Below, piece after piece: positions 7,263 through 12,906 of a stretch of 12,939 nt of DNA. The translations under genes and the position numbers were made by a program. Location: assembly GCA_009699665.1 (NCBI GenBank), contig WLNS01000030.1, forward strand, positions 1 through 12,939, given 5' to 3'. The notes beneath the pieces are model-generated. The model was not told the DNA's origin. It made no database searches and was given only the letters and a program-made list of their open reading frames with translations. Position 1 is the first letter of the stretch; each line of letters begins with the position of its first letter. This DNA comes from Actinomycetota bacterium (GTDB lineage: Bacteria; Actinomycetota; Actinomycetes; Actinomycetales; Microbacteriaceae).

Positions 7263-7276
7263 CGCCCTGGGCGAAC
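7263..7276 (-). promoter_or_regulatory. Candidate ClgR operator, box 1
   Basis: On the reverse strand this reads GTTCGCCCAGGGCG, an exact fit to the ClgR consensus GTTCGC-N5-GCG that I recall from Streptomyces. It also fits the CGCYNANRGCG core reported for Corynebacterium. It contains a near-perfect palindrome, TCGCCC-T-GGGCGA at 7262-7274. ClgR is an actinobacterial activator of clp protease genes, and clpC lies directly downstream. The match is seen in the sequence; the regulator's identity is inferred. Confidence 0.75.
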
Positions 7277-7294
7277 ACAGCCCGGATTCTGTCA

Positions 7295-7308
7295 CGCCCA
7301 CGGCGAAC
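7295..7308 (-). promoter_or_regulatory. Candidate ClgR operator, box 2
   Basis: The + strand reads CGCCCACGGCGAAC, the reverse complement of GTTCGC-N5-GCG, again an exact match. It also fits CGCYNANRGCG on the + strand, with a following AAC that suits the flanking consensus. It is in the same orientation as box 1 and exactly 32 bp away, about three helical turns, so both boxes face the same side of the DNA. If clpC transcription starts near 7358, the box centre is near -57, typical for an activator. Confidence 0.75.
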
Positions 7309-7354
7309 ACCGCCCCACAGGCCGCCGCGCGCTGGTTTACTCACAGATAAGACC

Positions 7355-7366
7355 CACTCGCGAGTG
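7355..7366. promoter_or_regulatory. Perfect 12-bp palindrome in the clpC leader
   Basis: CACTCGCGAGTG is a perfect inverted repeat. It lies a few bases after a weak -10-like GATAAG (7346-7351) and 10 bp before the clpC ribosome binding site (AGAAGGAG, 7377-7384; 8 bp before ATG 7393). A third half-site, ACTC, follows at 7370-7373. It could be an operator overlapping the transcription start, or part of a leader hairpin. No regulator can be named. Confidence 0.45.
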
Positions 7367-7392
7367 TCGACTCATCAGAAGGAGCTCTGCCC

Positions 7393-9858
7393 ATGTTTGA
7401 ACGGTTTACGGATCGCGCTCGTCGCGTCGTTGTCTTGGCTCAAGAAGAAGCCAAGATGCTGAACCACAACTACATTGGCACCGAGCACATTCTGCTCGGC
7501 CTCATTCACGAGGGCGAGGGTGTTGCCGCGAAGGCACTCGAGTCACTCAACATTTCACTTGAGTCGGTGCGCGAGCAGGTGCAAGAGATCATCGGTCAGG
7601 GCCAGCAACAGCCCACCGGTCATATTCCGTTCACCCCCCGCGCGAAGAAGGTTCTCGAACTCTCGCTGCGTGAAGCTCTGCAACTGGGCCACAACTACAT
7701 TGGCACCGAGCACATTCTGCTGGGACTTATTCGCGAGGGTGAAGGTGTGGCCGCTCAGGTTCTCGTCAAGCTCGGCGCCGATCTCAACCGGGTGCGCCAG
7801 CAGGTCATTCAATTGCTTTCAGGTTTTCAGGGCAAAGAGCAGGTGTCTGCCGGCGTCAAGGAAGAGTCGGGCAGCGCTCAGGGCGGCTCGCAAGTGCTTG
7901 ACCAGTTTGGGCGCAACCTGACGCAGGCTGCCCGCGAGGGAAAACTCGACCCCGTCATCGGTCGCGAAAAAGAGATCGAGCGCGTCATGCAGATACTTTC
8001 GCGCCGTTCGAAGAACAATCCCGTTCTGATTGGCGAACCCGGCGTGGGCAAGACCGCCGTAGTTGAAGGTTTGGCTCAGGCCATTGTGTCGGGTCAGGTT
8101 CCCGAGACACTCAAAGACAAGCAGCTCTACACGCTCGACCTTGGATCCCTCATCGCGGGCAGCCGTTACCGCGGTGACTTTGAAGAACGTCTCAAGAAGG
8201 TCACGAAAGAGATCCGCACGCGCGGTGACATCATCACGTTCATCGACGAGATTCACTCGCTCGTGGGCGCGGGTGCCGCCGAGGGGGCTATCGACGCGGC
8301 GAGCATTCTCAAGCCGCTGCTTGCGCGTGGCGAACTGCAGACCATCGGGGCCACCACGCTCGACGAGTACCGCAAGCACTTTGAGAAGGACGCCGCTCTC
8401 GAGCGCCGCTTCCAGCCAATTCAGGTGGCCGAGCCGTCGCTGCCCCACACCATCAACATTCTTAAGGGTCTGCGCGACCGGTACGAAGCGCACCACAAGG
8501 TTCAGATCACTGACGGCGCCATCGTTGCGGCAGCAAACCTGTCCGACCGGTACGTGTCGGATCGCTTCCTGCCCGACAAGGCAATCGACCTGATTGATGA
8601 GGCCGGCGCTCGTCTGCGCCTGTCGATTCTGTCGAACCCGGCAGAGCTGCGCGAGCTCGACGACCAAATCGCTCTCGTGCGCACTCAAAAAGAGACTGCC
8701 ATCGAAGATCAAGACTTCGAGAAGGCCGCCGGTCTGCGCGACGAAGAAAAGAAGCTGCTCGACGAGCGCGTGCGCCGCGAGAAGGAATGGCGCAAGGGCG
8801 ACGTTAAGGCCCAGGGCATGGTTGACGAAGGAATCATCGCCGAGGTGTTGGCGCAGGCCACGGGCATCCCCGTCTTCAAGCTCACCGAAGAAGAGTCGGC
8901 TCGACTGGTATTCATGGAGAAGGCGCTGCACCAGCGCGTCATCGGCCAGAACGAGGCCATCGAGGCACTCTCAAAGACCATTCGTCGCACGCGCGCGGGC
9001 CTCAAGGACCCCAAGCGTCCGAGCGGTTCGTTCATTTTTGCCGGCCCCACCGGCGTCGGCAAGACCGAGCTCGCCAAGGCGCTCGCCGAGTTCCTGTTCG
9101 ACGACGAGTCGGCCATGATCGCGCTCGACATGAGTGAGTATGGCGAGAAGCACACCGTGTCGCGCCTCTTCGGTGCTCCTCCCGGATTCGTCGGATTCGA
9201 AGAGGGCGGTCAGCTCACCGAGAAGGTGCGCCGCAAGCCGTTTAGCGTCGTGCTCTTTGACGAGATCGAAAAAGCTCATCCCGACATCTTTAATTCGCTG
9301 TTGCAGATTCTCGAGGAGGGCCGGCTCACCGACGGTCAGGGTCGCGTGATCGACTTCAAGAACACGGTCATCATCATGACAACCAACCTCGGCACCAAAG
9401 ACATCTCGGGCGGACCGGTCGGCTTCCAGGCTGAGGGTGAGTCCTCGACGTCTTATGACCGCATGCGCGGCAAGGTCAACGAAGAGCTCAAGAAGCATTT
9501 CAAGCCGGAGTTCTTGAACCGTGTTGACGACATCATCGTGTTCCCTCAGCTGTCGAAAGAAGAGCTCATTCAGATTGTCGACCTGTTCGTAAAGCGTTTG
9601 GGTGACCGCATGCTCGACCGCGACATGACAATCGAGATTTCGTTGGCGGCAAAGGAACGGTTGATCGACATTGGGTTCGACCCCACTCTCGGCGCCAGAC
9701 CGCTGCGACGTGCCATGCAGCGTGAGGTCGAGGACCGCCTCTCCGAGAAGATTCTCGAGGGTGAACTCACCGCGGGCGCGCACGTGCACGTCGATTTAGT
9801 CGACGGAGAGTTTGTCTTCACCACGACGTCGCGCGAACCCGTGCTCAAAGGCAACTAG
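7393..9858 (+). CDS. clpC: ATP-dependent Clp protease ATP-binding subunit ClpC
   Basis: ClpC is a class I Hsp100 AAA+ unfoldase that forms hexamers and feeds substrates to ClpP. The 821-residue protein starts with a double N-domain: the repeat NYIGTEHILLGLI occurs twice, at about 26-38 and 101-113. The first AAA+ module has Walker A GEPGVGKT at 214-221 and Walker B ITFIDEIH. A middle domain carries a UVR motif (EDQDFEKAAGLRDEEKKLLDE, about 439-459). The second module has Walker A GPTGVGKT at 551-558 and VVLFDEIEKAH, followed by the C-terminal D2 small domain. The UVR domain and double N-domain identify ClpC and exclude ClpA and ClpB. The start has a strong SD (AGAAGGAG). Two ClgR-like boxes upstream suggest control as part of the protein quality-control regulon. 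Confidence 0.97.
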   Translation: MFERFTDRARRVVVLAQEEAKMLNHNYIGTEHILLGLIHEGEGVAAKALESLNISLESVREQVQEIIGQGQQQPTGHIPFTPRAKKVLELSLREALQLGHNYIGTEHILLGLIREGEGVAAQVLVKLGADLNRVRQQVIQLLSGFQGKEQVSAGVKEESGSAQGGSQVLDQFGRNLTQAAREGKLDPVIGREKEIERVMQILSRRSKNNPVLIGEPGVGKTAVVEGLAQAIVSGQVPETLKDKQLYTLDLGSLIAGSRYRGDFEERLKKVTKEIRTRGDIITFIDEIHSLVGAGAAEGAIDAASILKPLLARGELQTIGATTLDEYRKHFEKDAALERRFQPIQVAEPSLPHTINILKGLRDRYEAHHKVQITDGAIVAAANLSDRYVSDRFLPDKAIDLIDEAGARLRLSILSNPAELRELDDQIALVRTQKETAIEDQDFEKAAGLRDEEKKLLDERVRREKEWRKGDVKAQGMVDEGIIAEVLAQATGIPVFKLTEEESARLVFMEKALHQRVIGQNEAIEALSKTIRRTRAGLKDPKRPSGSFIFAGPTGVGKTELAKALAEFLFDDESAMIALDMSEYGEKHTVSRLFGAPPGFVGFEEGGQLTEKVRRKPFSVVLFDEIEKAHPDIFNSLLQILEEGRLTDGQGRVIDFKNTVIIMTTNLGTKDISGGPVGFQAEGESSTSYDRMRGKVNEELKKHFKPEFLNRVDDIIVFPQLSKEELIQIVDLFVKRLGDRMLDRDMTIEISLAAKERLIDIGFDPTLGARPLRRAMQREVEDRLSEKILEGELTAGAHVHVDLVDGEFVFTTTSREPVLKGN

Positions 9859-9861
9859 CCT
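9856..9861 (+). promoter_or_regulatory. Candidate -10 element TAGCCT built on the clpC stop codon
   Basis: TAGCCT starts with the clpC stop codon (TAG 9856-9858) and lies 7 bp before ATG 9869. There is no Shine-Dalgarno before that ATG. The geometry is that of a leaderless promoter, so argA may be transcribed separately as well as by read-through from clpC. Confidence 0.45.
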
Positions 9862-9868
9862 TGTCGTT

Positions 9869-10384
9869 ATGACGGTGACAGGCGTTCAGGTGCGCCGCGC
9901 GCGCACCGCGGACGTGCCAGAAATCTTGGCGCTGATTCACCCACTTGTTGAGCAGAACATTCTGTTGGGCAAGCAGCGGGTTCAGCTCTATGAAACCGTT
10001 CAAGAATTTGTGGTGGCGATGCGCGATGGGGTCGTCGTGGGGTGTGGCGCCCTGCACCCCATGTGGTCAGATCTCGGCGAGGTGCGCACGATGGCGGTCG
10101 CCGACGCGCATCGCGGCCAGGGCATCGGCCGCGCAATTCTTGATCAGCTGGAGGTTCACGCAGCGGATCTGGGTTTGGGCCGGCTCTTCTGCCTGACGTT
10201 TGAGGTGGAGTTCTTTTCAGCGCGCGGATTCGTGCAGATGCCTGAGCAATTCGTTGAGCCGGTTGTCTACGATGAGATGTCACGATCGTTCGATGAGGGC
10301 ATGGCCGAGTTTCTTGACCTCGCCCGGGTAAAGCAGAACACCCTCGGAAATACTCGGATGCTCAAAACCCTGCCCGTATCGTGA
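9869..10384 (+). CDS. argA: Amino-acid N-acetyltransferase, GNAT family (ArgA-like)
   Basis: The protein is a 171-residue single GNAT domain. It resembles the short N-acetylglutamate synthase of Actinobacteria (Mycobacterium tuberculosis Rv2747 type), which acetylates glutamate or glutamine in the first step of arginine synthesis. Visible features are an N-terminal VRRARTADVPEI strand-helix, VGCGALHPMWSDLGEVRTMAV at 57-77, the acetyl-CoA pyrophosphate loop HRGQGIGRAI at 81-90, FCLTFEVEFFSARGF at 107-121, and the distinctive C-terminal DLARVKQNTLGNTRML. That tail is what points to the ArgA-like group, not a generic acetyltransferase. An upstream in-frame start at 9812 would extend 47 bp into clpC. 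ATG 9869 is chosen because the domain begins right after it and the leaderless promoter fits. Confidence 0.88.
   Translation: MTVTGVQVRRARTADVPEILALIHPLVEQNILLGKQRVQLYETVQEFVVAMRDGVVVGCGALHPMWSDLGEVRTMAVADAHRGQGIGRAILDQLEVHAADLGLGRLFCLTFEVEFFSARGFVQMPEQFVEPVVYDEMSRSFDEGMAEFLDLARVKQNTLGNTRMLKTLPVS
10377..10382 (+). promoter_or_regulatory. Candidate -10 element TATCGT for a leaderless transcript of the 10389 gene
   Basis: TATCGT (TANNNT) overlaps the argA stop codon region and lies 6 bp before GTG 10389. The AGAGG directly abutting the GTG is too close to act as a normal ribosome binding site, so leaderless initiation is a reasonable alternative. Confidence 0.4.
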
Positions 10385-10388
10385 GAGG

Positions 10389-11048
10389 GTGAGCAACACT
10401 CAACCGCCCGCCCGCCGTCTTTCACCAAAGGTCTATCGTCGACGACGCTTCACCGTTTTTCTTCTCTTTGTCGTTTTCGTCGTTCTGGTCATTGTGGTGT
10501 TTGCGCGCTGCGGGTCTTCTCCCGCACCCGTGCCCACGCAGACGCGAACGCCCACACCGACGATGACGCTTATTCCCTTGATCTCGCCAACGCCCTCGGG
10601 CACGACAACCCCCGGGGCTTCAGGTGAATACACCGGAACGGCCGAAAAGTGTGCGCCGAAGGATATTGTGGTCGGTGCCTTTACCGATAAGACGGATTTC
10701 AATCCGGGGGAATTGCCGCAGTTGAGCATGACGGTAACCAACAAGGGCAAGACGGACTGCAAGGTGAATGTGGGCACGTCACAGCAGGTCTTCCAGGTCA
10801 CCAGTGGTGACGACCTCTGGTGGCAATCCACCGACTGTCAGACCGAGAAGACCGATTACTGGATTCTCTTGCCGGCGGGAAAGACCGAAAAGACGGGCAG
10901 CCCGGTTCCGTGGGTGCGCGAACGCAGTTCCCCCGACACGTGCGCGTCGGCTCGAGAGGCGGCCGTGGGTGGTGGCGCGTCGTATTACGTGACGACGTCA
11001 CTGGGCGGGGTGCAGGCAAAGGAGTCGAAGCAGTTCTTGCTCTATTAG
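10389..11048 (+). CDS. Membrane-anchored extracytoplasmic protein of unknown function
   Basis: This 219-residue protein has a basic N terminus (PKVYRRRRF, about 13-21), one transmembrane helix (about 21-38, rich in Phe/Val/Leu), then a Pro/Thr/Ser-rich linker (about 43-80) and a C-terminal domain of about 135 residues. The topology is cytoplasmic N terminus with an exported domain. Cys41 follows the helix, but the preceding FAR does not fit a lipobox, so it is probably not a lipoprotein. The exported domain has four cysteines (88, 124, 150, 185), enough for two disulfides. Its beta-rich pattern (LSMTVTNKGKTDCKVNVG, QVFQVTSGDDLWWQSTDC) suggests an immunoglobulin-like fold. I do not recognise a named family. 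It starts 4 bp after argA. Confidence 0.85.
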   Translation: MSNTQPPARRLSPKVYRRRRFTVFLLFVVFVVLVIVVFARCGSSPAPVPTQTRTPTPTMTLIPLISPTPSGTTTPGASGEYTGTAEKCAPKDIVVGAFTDKTDFNPGELPQLSMTVTNKGKTDCKVNVGTSQQVFQVTSGDDLWWQSTDCQTEKTDYWILLPAGKTEKTGSPVPWVRERSSPDTCASAREAAVGGGASYYVTTSLGGVQAKESKQFLLY

Positions 11049-11057
11049 CGAACGCTG

Positions 11058-11068
11058 GTTGAGCAGCC
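11058..11068 (+). repeat. Partial copy of the 33-bp intergenic repeat
   Basis: GTTGAGCAGCC matches the first 11 bases of the two full repeats downstream with one mismatch (C for T). It is followed by a small hairpin, GAGCA-GCCTT-TGCTC at 11061-11075, that ends where the first full repeat begins. It looks like a truncated or degenerate copy. Confidence 0.6.
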
Positions 11069-11075
11069 TTTGCTC

Positions 11076-11108
11076 GTTGAGTAGCCAACGAAGTTGGCGT
11101 ATCGAAAC
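11076..11108 (+). repeat. 33-bp intergenic repeat, copy 1, with perfect internal hairpin
   Basis: The unit begins GTTGAGTAGC and ends GTATCGAAAC. Inside is a perfect 6-bp stem, GCCAAC-GAA-GTTGGC (11084-11098). Copy 2 differs at a single base. It closely resembles a repeat family that I recall as abundant between genes in Microbacteriaceae, usually with GCGAGC-type inner arms. There is no T-run, so it is not a classical terminator, though its place between convergent genes would suit one. Confidence 0.9.
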
Positions 11109-11118
11109 TGTCTTGCAG

Positions 11119-11151
11119 GTTGAGTAGCCAACGAAGGTGGCGTATCGAAAC
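11119..11151 (+). repeat. 33-bp intergenic repeat, copy 2
   Basis: It is identical to copy 1 except for G in place of T in the second inner arm (GGTGGC for GTTGGC, allowing the loop-flanking G), which breaks the stem with one mismatch. The copies are 43 bp apart, and this one ends 3 bp before the radA stop codon. Outer GGTT and AACC ends form a short inverted repeat. Confidence 0.9.
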
Positions 11152-11154
11152 CCG

Positions 11155-12519
11155 TTAGAAAGCTGCGTCGAGCTCGCGCTCTGTGGCACCCTTGCCCGTC
11201 GCCAGCGCTGCCGACAGCGCGTGATGCACCGTTCCGGCGCCGTCATCCACAATCGTGTCGAAGCCCAGGCGACCTGCCTCGGTGGCGCGAACGCGTGATC
11301 CGGCCACGGGACGCACCTCGCCCGCGAGGCTGATCTCGCCGAACGCGGCCACGGTGTGCCCCACGGCCTTGTCGTGGTAGGCGCTGGCGATGGCAATTGC
11401 GATGGCCAGGTCGGCGCCGGGCTCATTAAGGCGAACACCACCGACGGTTGAGACATAGACGTCTTTGTCGCTCAACGTAAGGCGTGCGCGCCGTTCGAGC
11501 ACGGCCAGGATCATGGCCACGCGCGACGAATCCACGCCGTTGGTGACGCGGCGCGGGTTGGGCGCCGATGAGGGAACCACGAGCGCCTGAATCTCAACGG
11601 GCAACGCGCGTCGCCCTTCCATGGCCACGGTGACGCACGTGCCACTGACGGCATGCTGTGATCGCGACAGAAATAGACCGCTCGGATCGGGCACTTCGGC
11701 GATGCCGTCGCCGGTCATTTCGAAGCAACCCACCTCGTCGGTGGGGCCAAAGCGGTTCTTGAGGGACCGCACAAAACGCAGCGCGGTTTGTCGGTCGCCC
11801 TCAAAGTGGCACACCACGTCGACGAGGTGCTCGAGCATGCGCGGGCCGGCGATGCTGCCGTCTTTGGTGACGTGCCCGACCAGGATGAGCGGTAGCGCCG
11901 ACTCTTTGCAGGTGCGCATCAGCGCTGTGGCAACCTCGCGCACTTGGCTCGGCCCGCCGGCCAAACCGTCCACCGCCGAACTCGCCACCGTCTGCACAGA
12001 GTCAACGATGAGCAGGTCGGGATTGATTGCCTGCACCTGGCCCAGGATGAAAGAGAGGTCGGTCTCGGCGGCCACGAAAAGATTGTCGTGCAGTGCGCCC
12101 GTGCGCGTTGCACGCATGTGCACCTGGTTCACTGACTCTTCCGCGCTCACGTAGAGCACCCGCTGCCCGCCGGCCGCCGCACGTGAGGCCACCTCGAGCA
12201 ACAGGGTCGACTTGCCAACACCCGGCTCACCTGAGAGCAGGATGGCGGCACCGGCGACGATGCCTCCGCCCAACACGCGATCAAACTCGCCGATGCCGGT
12301 GGGACGGTGTGTCAGTTGTGAACCCGACGTTTGCGTGATGGGAACGGCCTGTCGCTCGCCACCTACCGGGGTCGCACTGACCCGCGAGGTTATGCCGGTC
12401 TGTTCACCCACACTCGTGACCGTGCCGAACTGCTGGCACTCACCGCACTGCCCCGCGAATTTGACGCTGGTCCAGCCGCATTCGACACAACGGAATCCGG
12501 GGGTTGAGGTCTTGGCCAT
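11155..12519 (-). CDS. radA: DNA repair protein RadA (Sms)
   Basis: RadA is a hexameric DnaB-like ATPase that promotes branch migration of recombination intermediates with RecA. From ATG 12519 the product is 454 residues. It has an N-terminal C4 zinc finger (Cys11, Cys14, Cys25, Cys28), a RecA-like core with Walker A GEPGVGKST at 97-105 and Walker B LLIVDSVQT at 169-177, the RadA-specific KNRFG motif at 254-258, and a C-terminal Lon-protease-like domain (about 285-454). The frame also opens at GTG 12543, adding eight residues. ATG 12519 is preferred because the zinc finger then sits at the usual position, and because the likely -10 (12546-12551) would start transcription downstream of that GTG. 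Confidence 0.96.
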   Translation of the reverse strand: MAKTSTPGFRCVECGWTSVKFAGQCGECQQFGTVTSVGEQTGITSRVSATPVGGERQAVPITQTSGSQLTHRPTGIGEFDRVLGGGIVAGAAILLSGEPGVGKSTLLLEVASRAAAGGQRVLYVSAEESVNQVHMRATRTGALHDNLFVAAETDLSFILGQVQAINPDLLIVDSVQTVASSAVDGLAGGPSQVREVATALMRTCKESALPLILVGHVTKDGSIAGPRMLEHLVDVVCHFEGDRQTALRFVRSLKNRFGPTDEVGCFEMTGDGIAEVPDPSGLFLSRSQHAVSGTCVTVAMEGRRALPVEIQALVVPSSAPNPRRVTNGVDSSRVAMILAVLERRARLTLSDKDVYVSTVGGVRLNEPGADLAIAIAIASAYHDKAVGHTVAAFGEISLAGEVRPVAGSRVRATEAGRLGFDTIVDDGAGTVHHALSAALATGKGATERELDAAF

Positions 12520-12545
12520 GGTCTTCACTTTACGGCCGGTCACCG

Positions 12546-12551
12546 ACAGTA
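12546..12551 (-). promoter_or_regulatory. Candidate radA -10 element TACTGT
   Basis: On the reverse strand TACTGT fits the TANNNT pattern. It predicts a transcription start near 12539 and a leader of about 20 bases before ATG 12519, with GTGAAG as a weak ribosome binding site. No clear -35 is seen. Confidence 0.4.
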
Positions 12552-12596
12552 TTCGTTAGTTGTTCCCGCGATTAGCCCCAACCGCGGGGCCTCGCG

Positions 12597-12602
12597 TAAA
12601 CT
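12597..12602 (+). promoter_or_regulatory. Candidate tRNA-Ser -10 element TAAACT
   Basis: TAAACT matches the -10 consensus at four of six positions and lies only 7 bp before the first base of the mature tRNA. Transcription would begin at or within about two bases of the tRNA 5' end. The -35 is weak or absent. A GC-rich inverted repeat (CCCGCG 12565-12570 / CGCGGG 12583-12588) lies just upstream. Confidence 0.5.
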
Positions 12603-12609
12603 TGTCCAC

Positions 12610-12699
12610 GGTTCCGTGTCCGAGCGGCCGAAGGTGCAACTCTCGAAAAGTTGTGTGCGTGAAAGCGCACCGTGGGTTCAAATCCCACCGGGACCGCCA
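12610..12699 (+). tRNA. tRNA-Ser, anticodon CGA
   Basis: A complete class II tRNA with CCA encoded. The acceptor stem is GGTTCCG (12610-12616) paired with CGGGACC (12689-12695, one T-G wobble), with discriminator G 12696 and CCA 12697-12699. The anticodon stem CAACT/AGTTG encloses the loop CTCGAAA, giving anticodon CGA at 12644-12646, which reads the serine codon UCG. The long variable arm typical of tRNA-Ser is present (GTGCG 12655-12659 / CGCAC 12666-12670). The T arm is GTGGG-TTCAAAT-CCCAC (12672-12688). All parts are intact, so it is a functional gene. Confidence 0.96.
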
Positions 12700-12738
12700 A
12701 AAGAATCGACTTCCCCTCGTGGGAGGTCGATTCTTTTT
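12700..12738 (+). terminator. Strong intrinsic terminator of tRNA-Ser
   Basis: The hairpin starts immediately after the CCA. The outer arms AAAGAATCGAC and GTCGATTCTTT pair perfectly, and TTCCC/GGGAG continues the stem with one T-G wobble, around a CTCGT loop (12716-12720). The stem is about 16-17 bp and a run of five T residues (12734-12738) ends it. It may also work on the reverse strand, as the left arm gives a T-run there. Confidence 0.92.
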
Positions 12739-12786
12739 GTGCTCTGGTAGTCGTTGGTGCTCCTGCTGGGCCCACGCTCGCGCCGA

Positions 12787-12803
12787 GCACAGCTTGTCTG
12801 TGC
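12787..12803. repeat. Short inverted repeat downstream of the tRNA
   Basis: GCACAG-CTTGT-CTGTGC is a perfect 6-bp stem with a 5-base loop. It has no T-run. It lies between the tRNA terminator and the degenerate tRNA 3'-end copies, in a stretch (12739-12906) in which I see no convincing gene. Confidence 0.5.
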
Positions 12804-12818
12804 GAGGGGGTGTCGCGA

Positions 12819-12857
12819 GTGGGGCGTCAAATCCCACCGATAAATCCCACCGGGACC
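12819..12857 (+). repeat. Two degenerate copies of the tRNA-Ser 3' end
   Basis: Positions 12819-12839 repeat the tRNA T arm: GTGGG and TCAAATCCCACCG (12827-12839) match tRNA 12672-12676 and 12678-12690, with a small insertion in the loop. Directly after, 12842-12857 (AAATCCCACCGGGACC) is a 16-base exact match to tRNA 12680-12695. No rest of a tRNA (anticodon or D arm) is visible, so this is not a second gene. It may be an attachment-site remnant or a duplication scar. Confidence 0.75.
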
Positions 12858-12906
12858 CCCGTTTACGCACCCCATCGACATCGCTGTCCGAGACGAAGAT
12901 CAAGTC

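Noticed and set aside
7362..7373. GAGT-N4-ACTC as an HspR (HAIR) heat-shock operator
   Set aside because: The HAIR consensus CTTGAGT-N7-ACTCAAG needs a 7-base spacer and longer arms; here the spacer is 4 and the outer bases do not match.
7819..8931. Long reverse-strand open frame (370 codons) opposite clpC
   Set aside because: It lies wholly opposite conserved clpC sequence, has no recognisable motif, and is expected from high-GC codon bias. The same applies to the frame at 8971-9789.
9812..9868. Extended N terminus of the acetyltransferase
   Set aside because: It would overlap clpC by 47 bp and adds residues unlike the family; ATG 9869 fits the domain and the promoter.
11076..11151. Two near-identical repeats separated by a short spacer as a CRISPR array
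   Set aside because: There are only two full units with a 10-bp spacer, no cas genes, and the repeats match a dispersed intergenic family, not a CRISPR.
12819..12857. A second tRNA-Ser gene or pseudogene
   Set aside because: Only T-arm and acceptor 3' sequences are copied; no D arm, anticodon arm or variable arm is visible, so it is listed as a repeat and not as a pseudogene.
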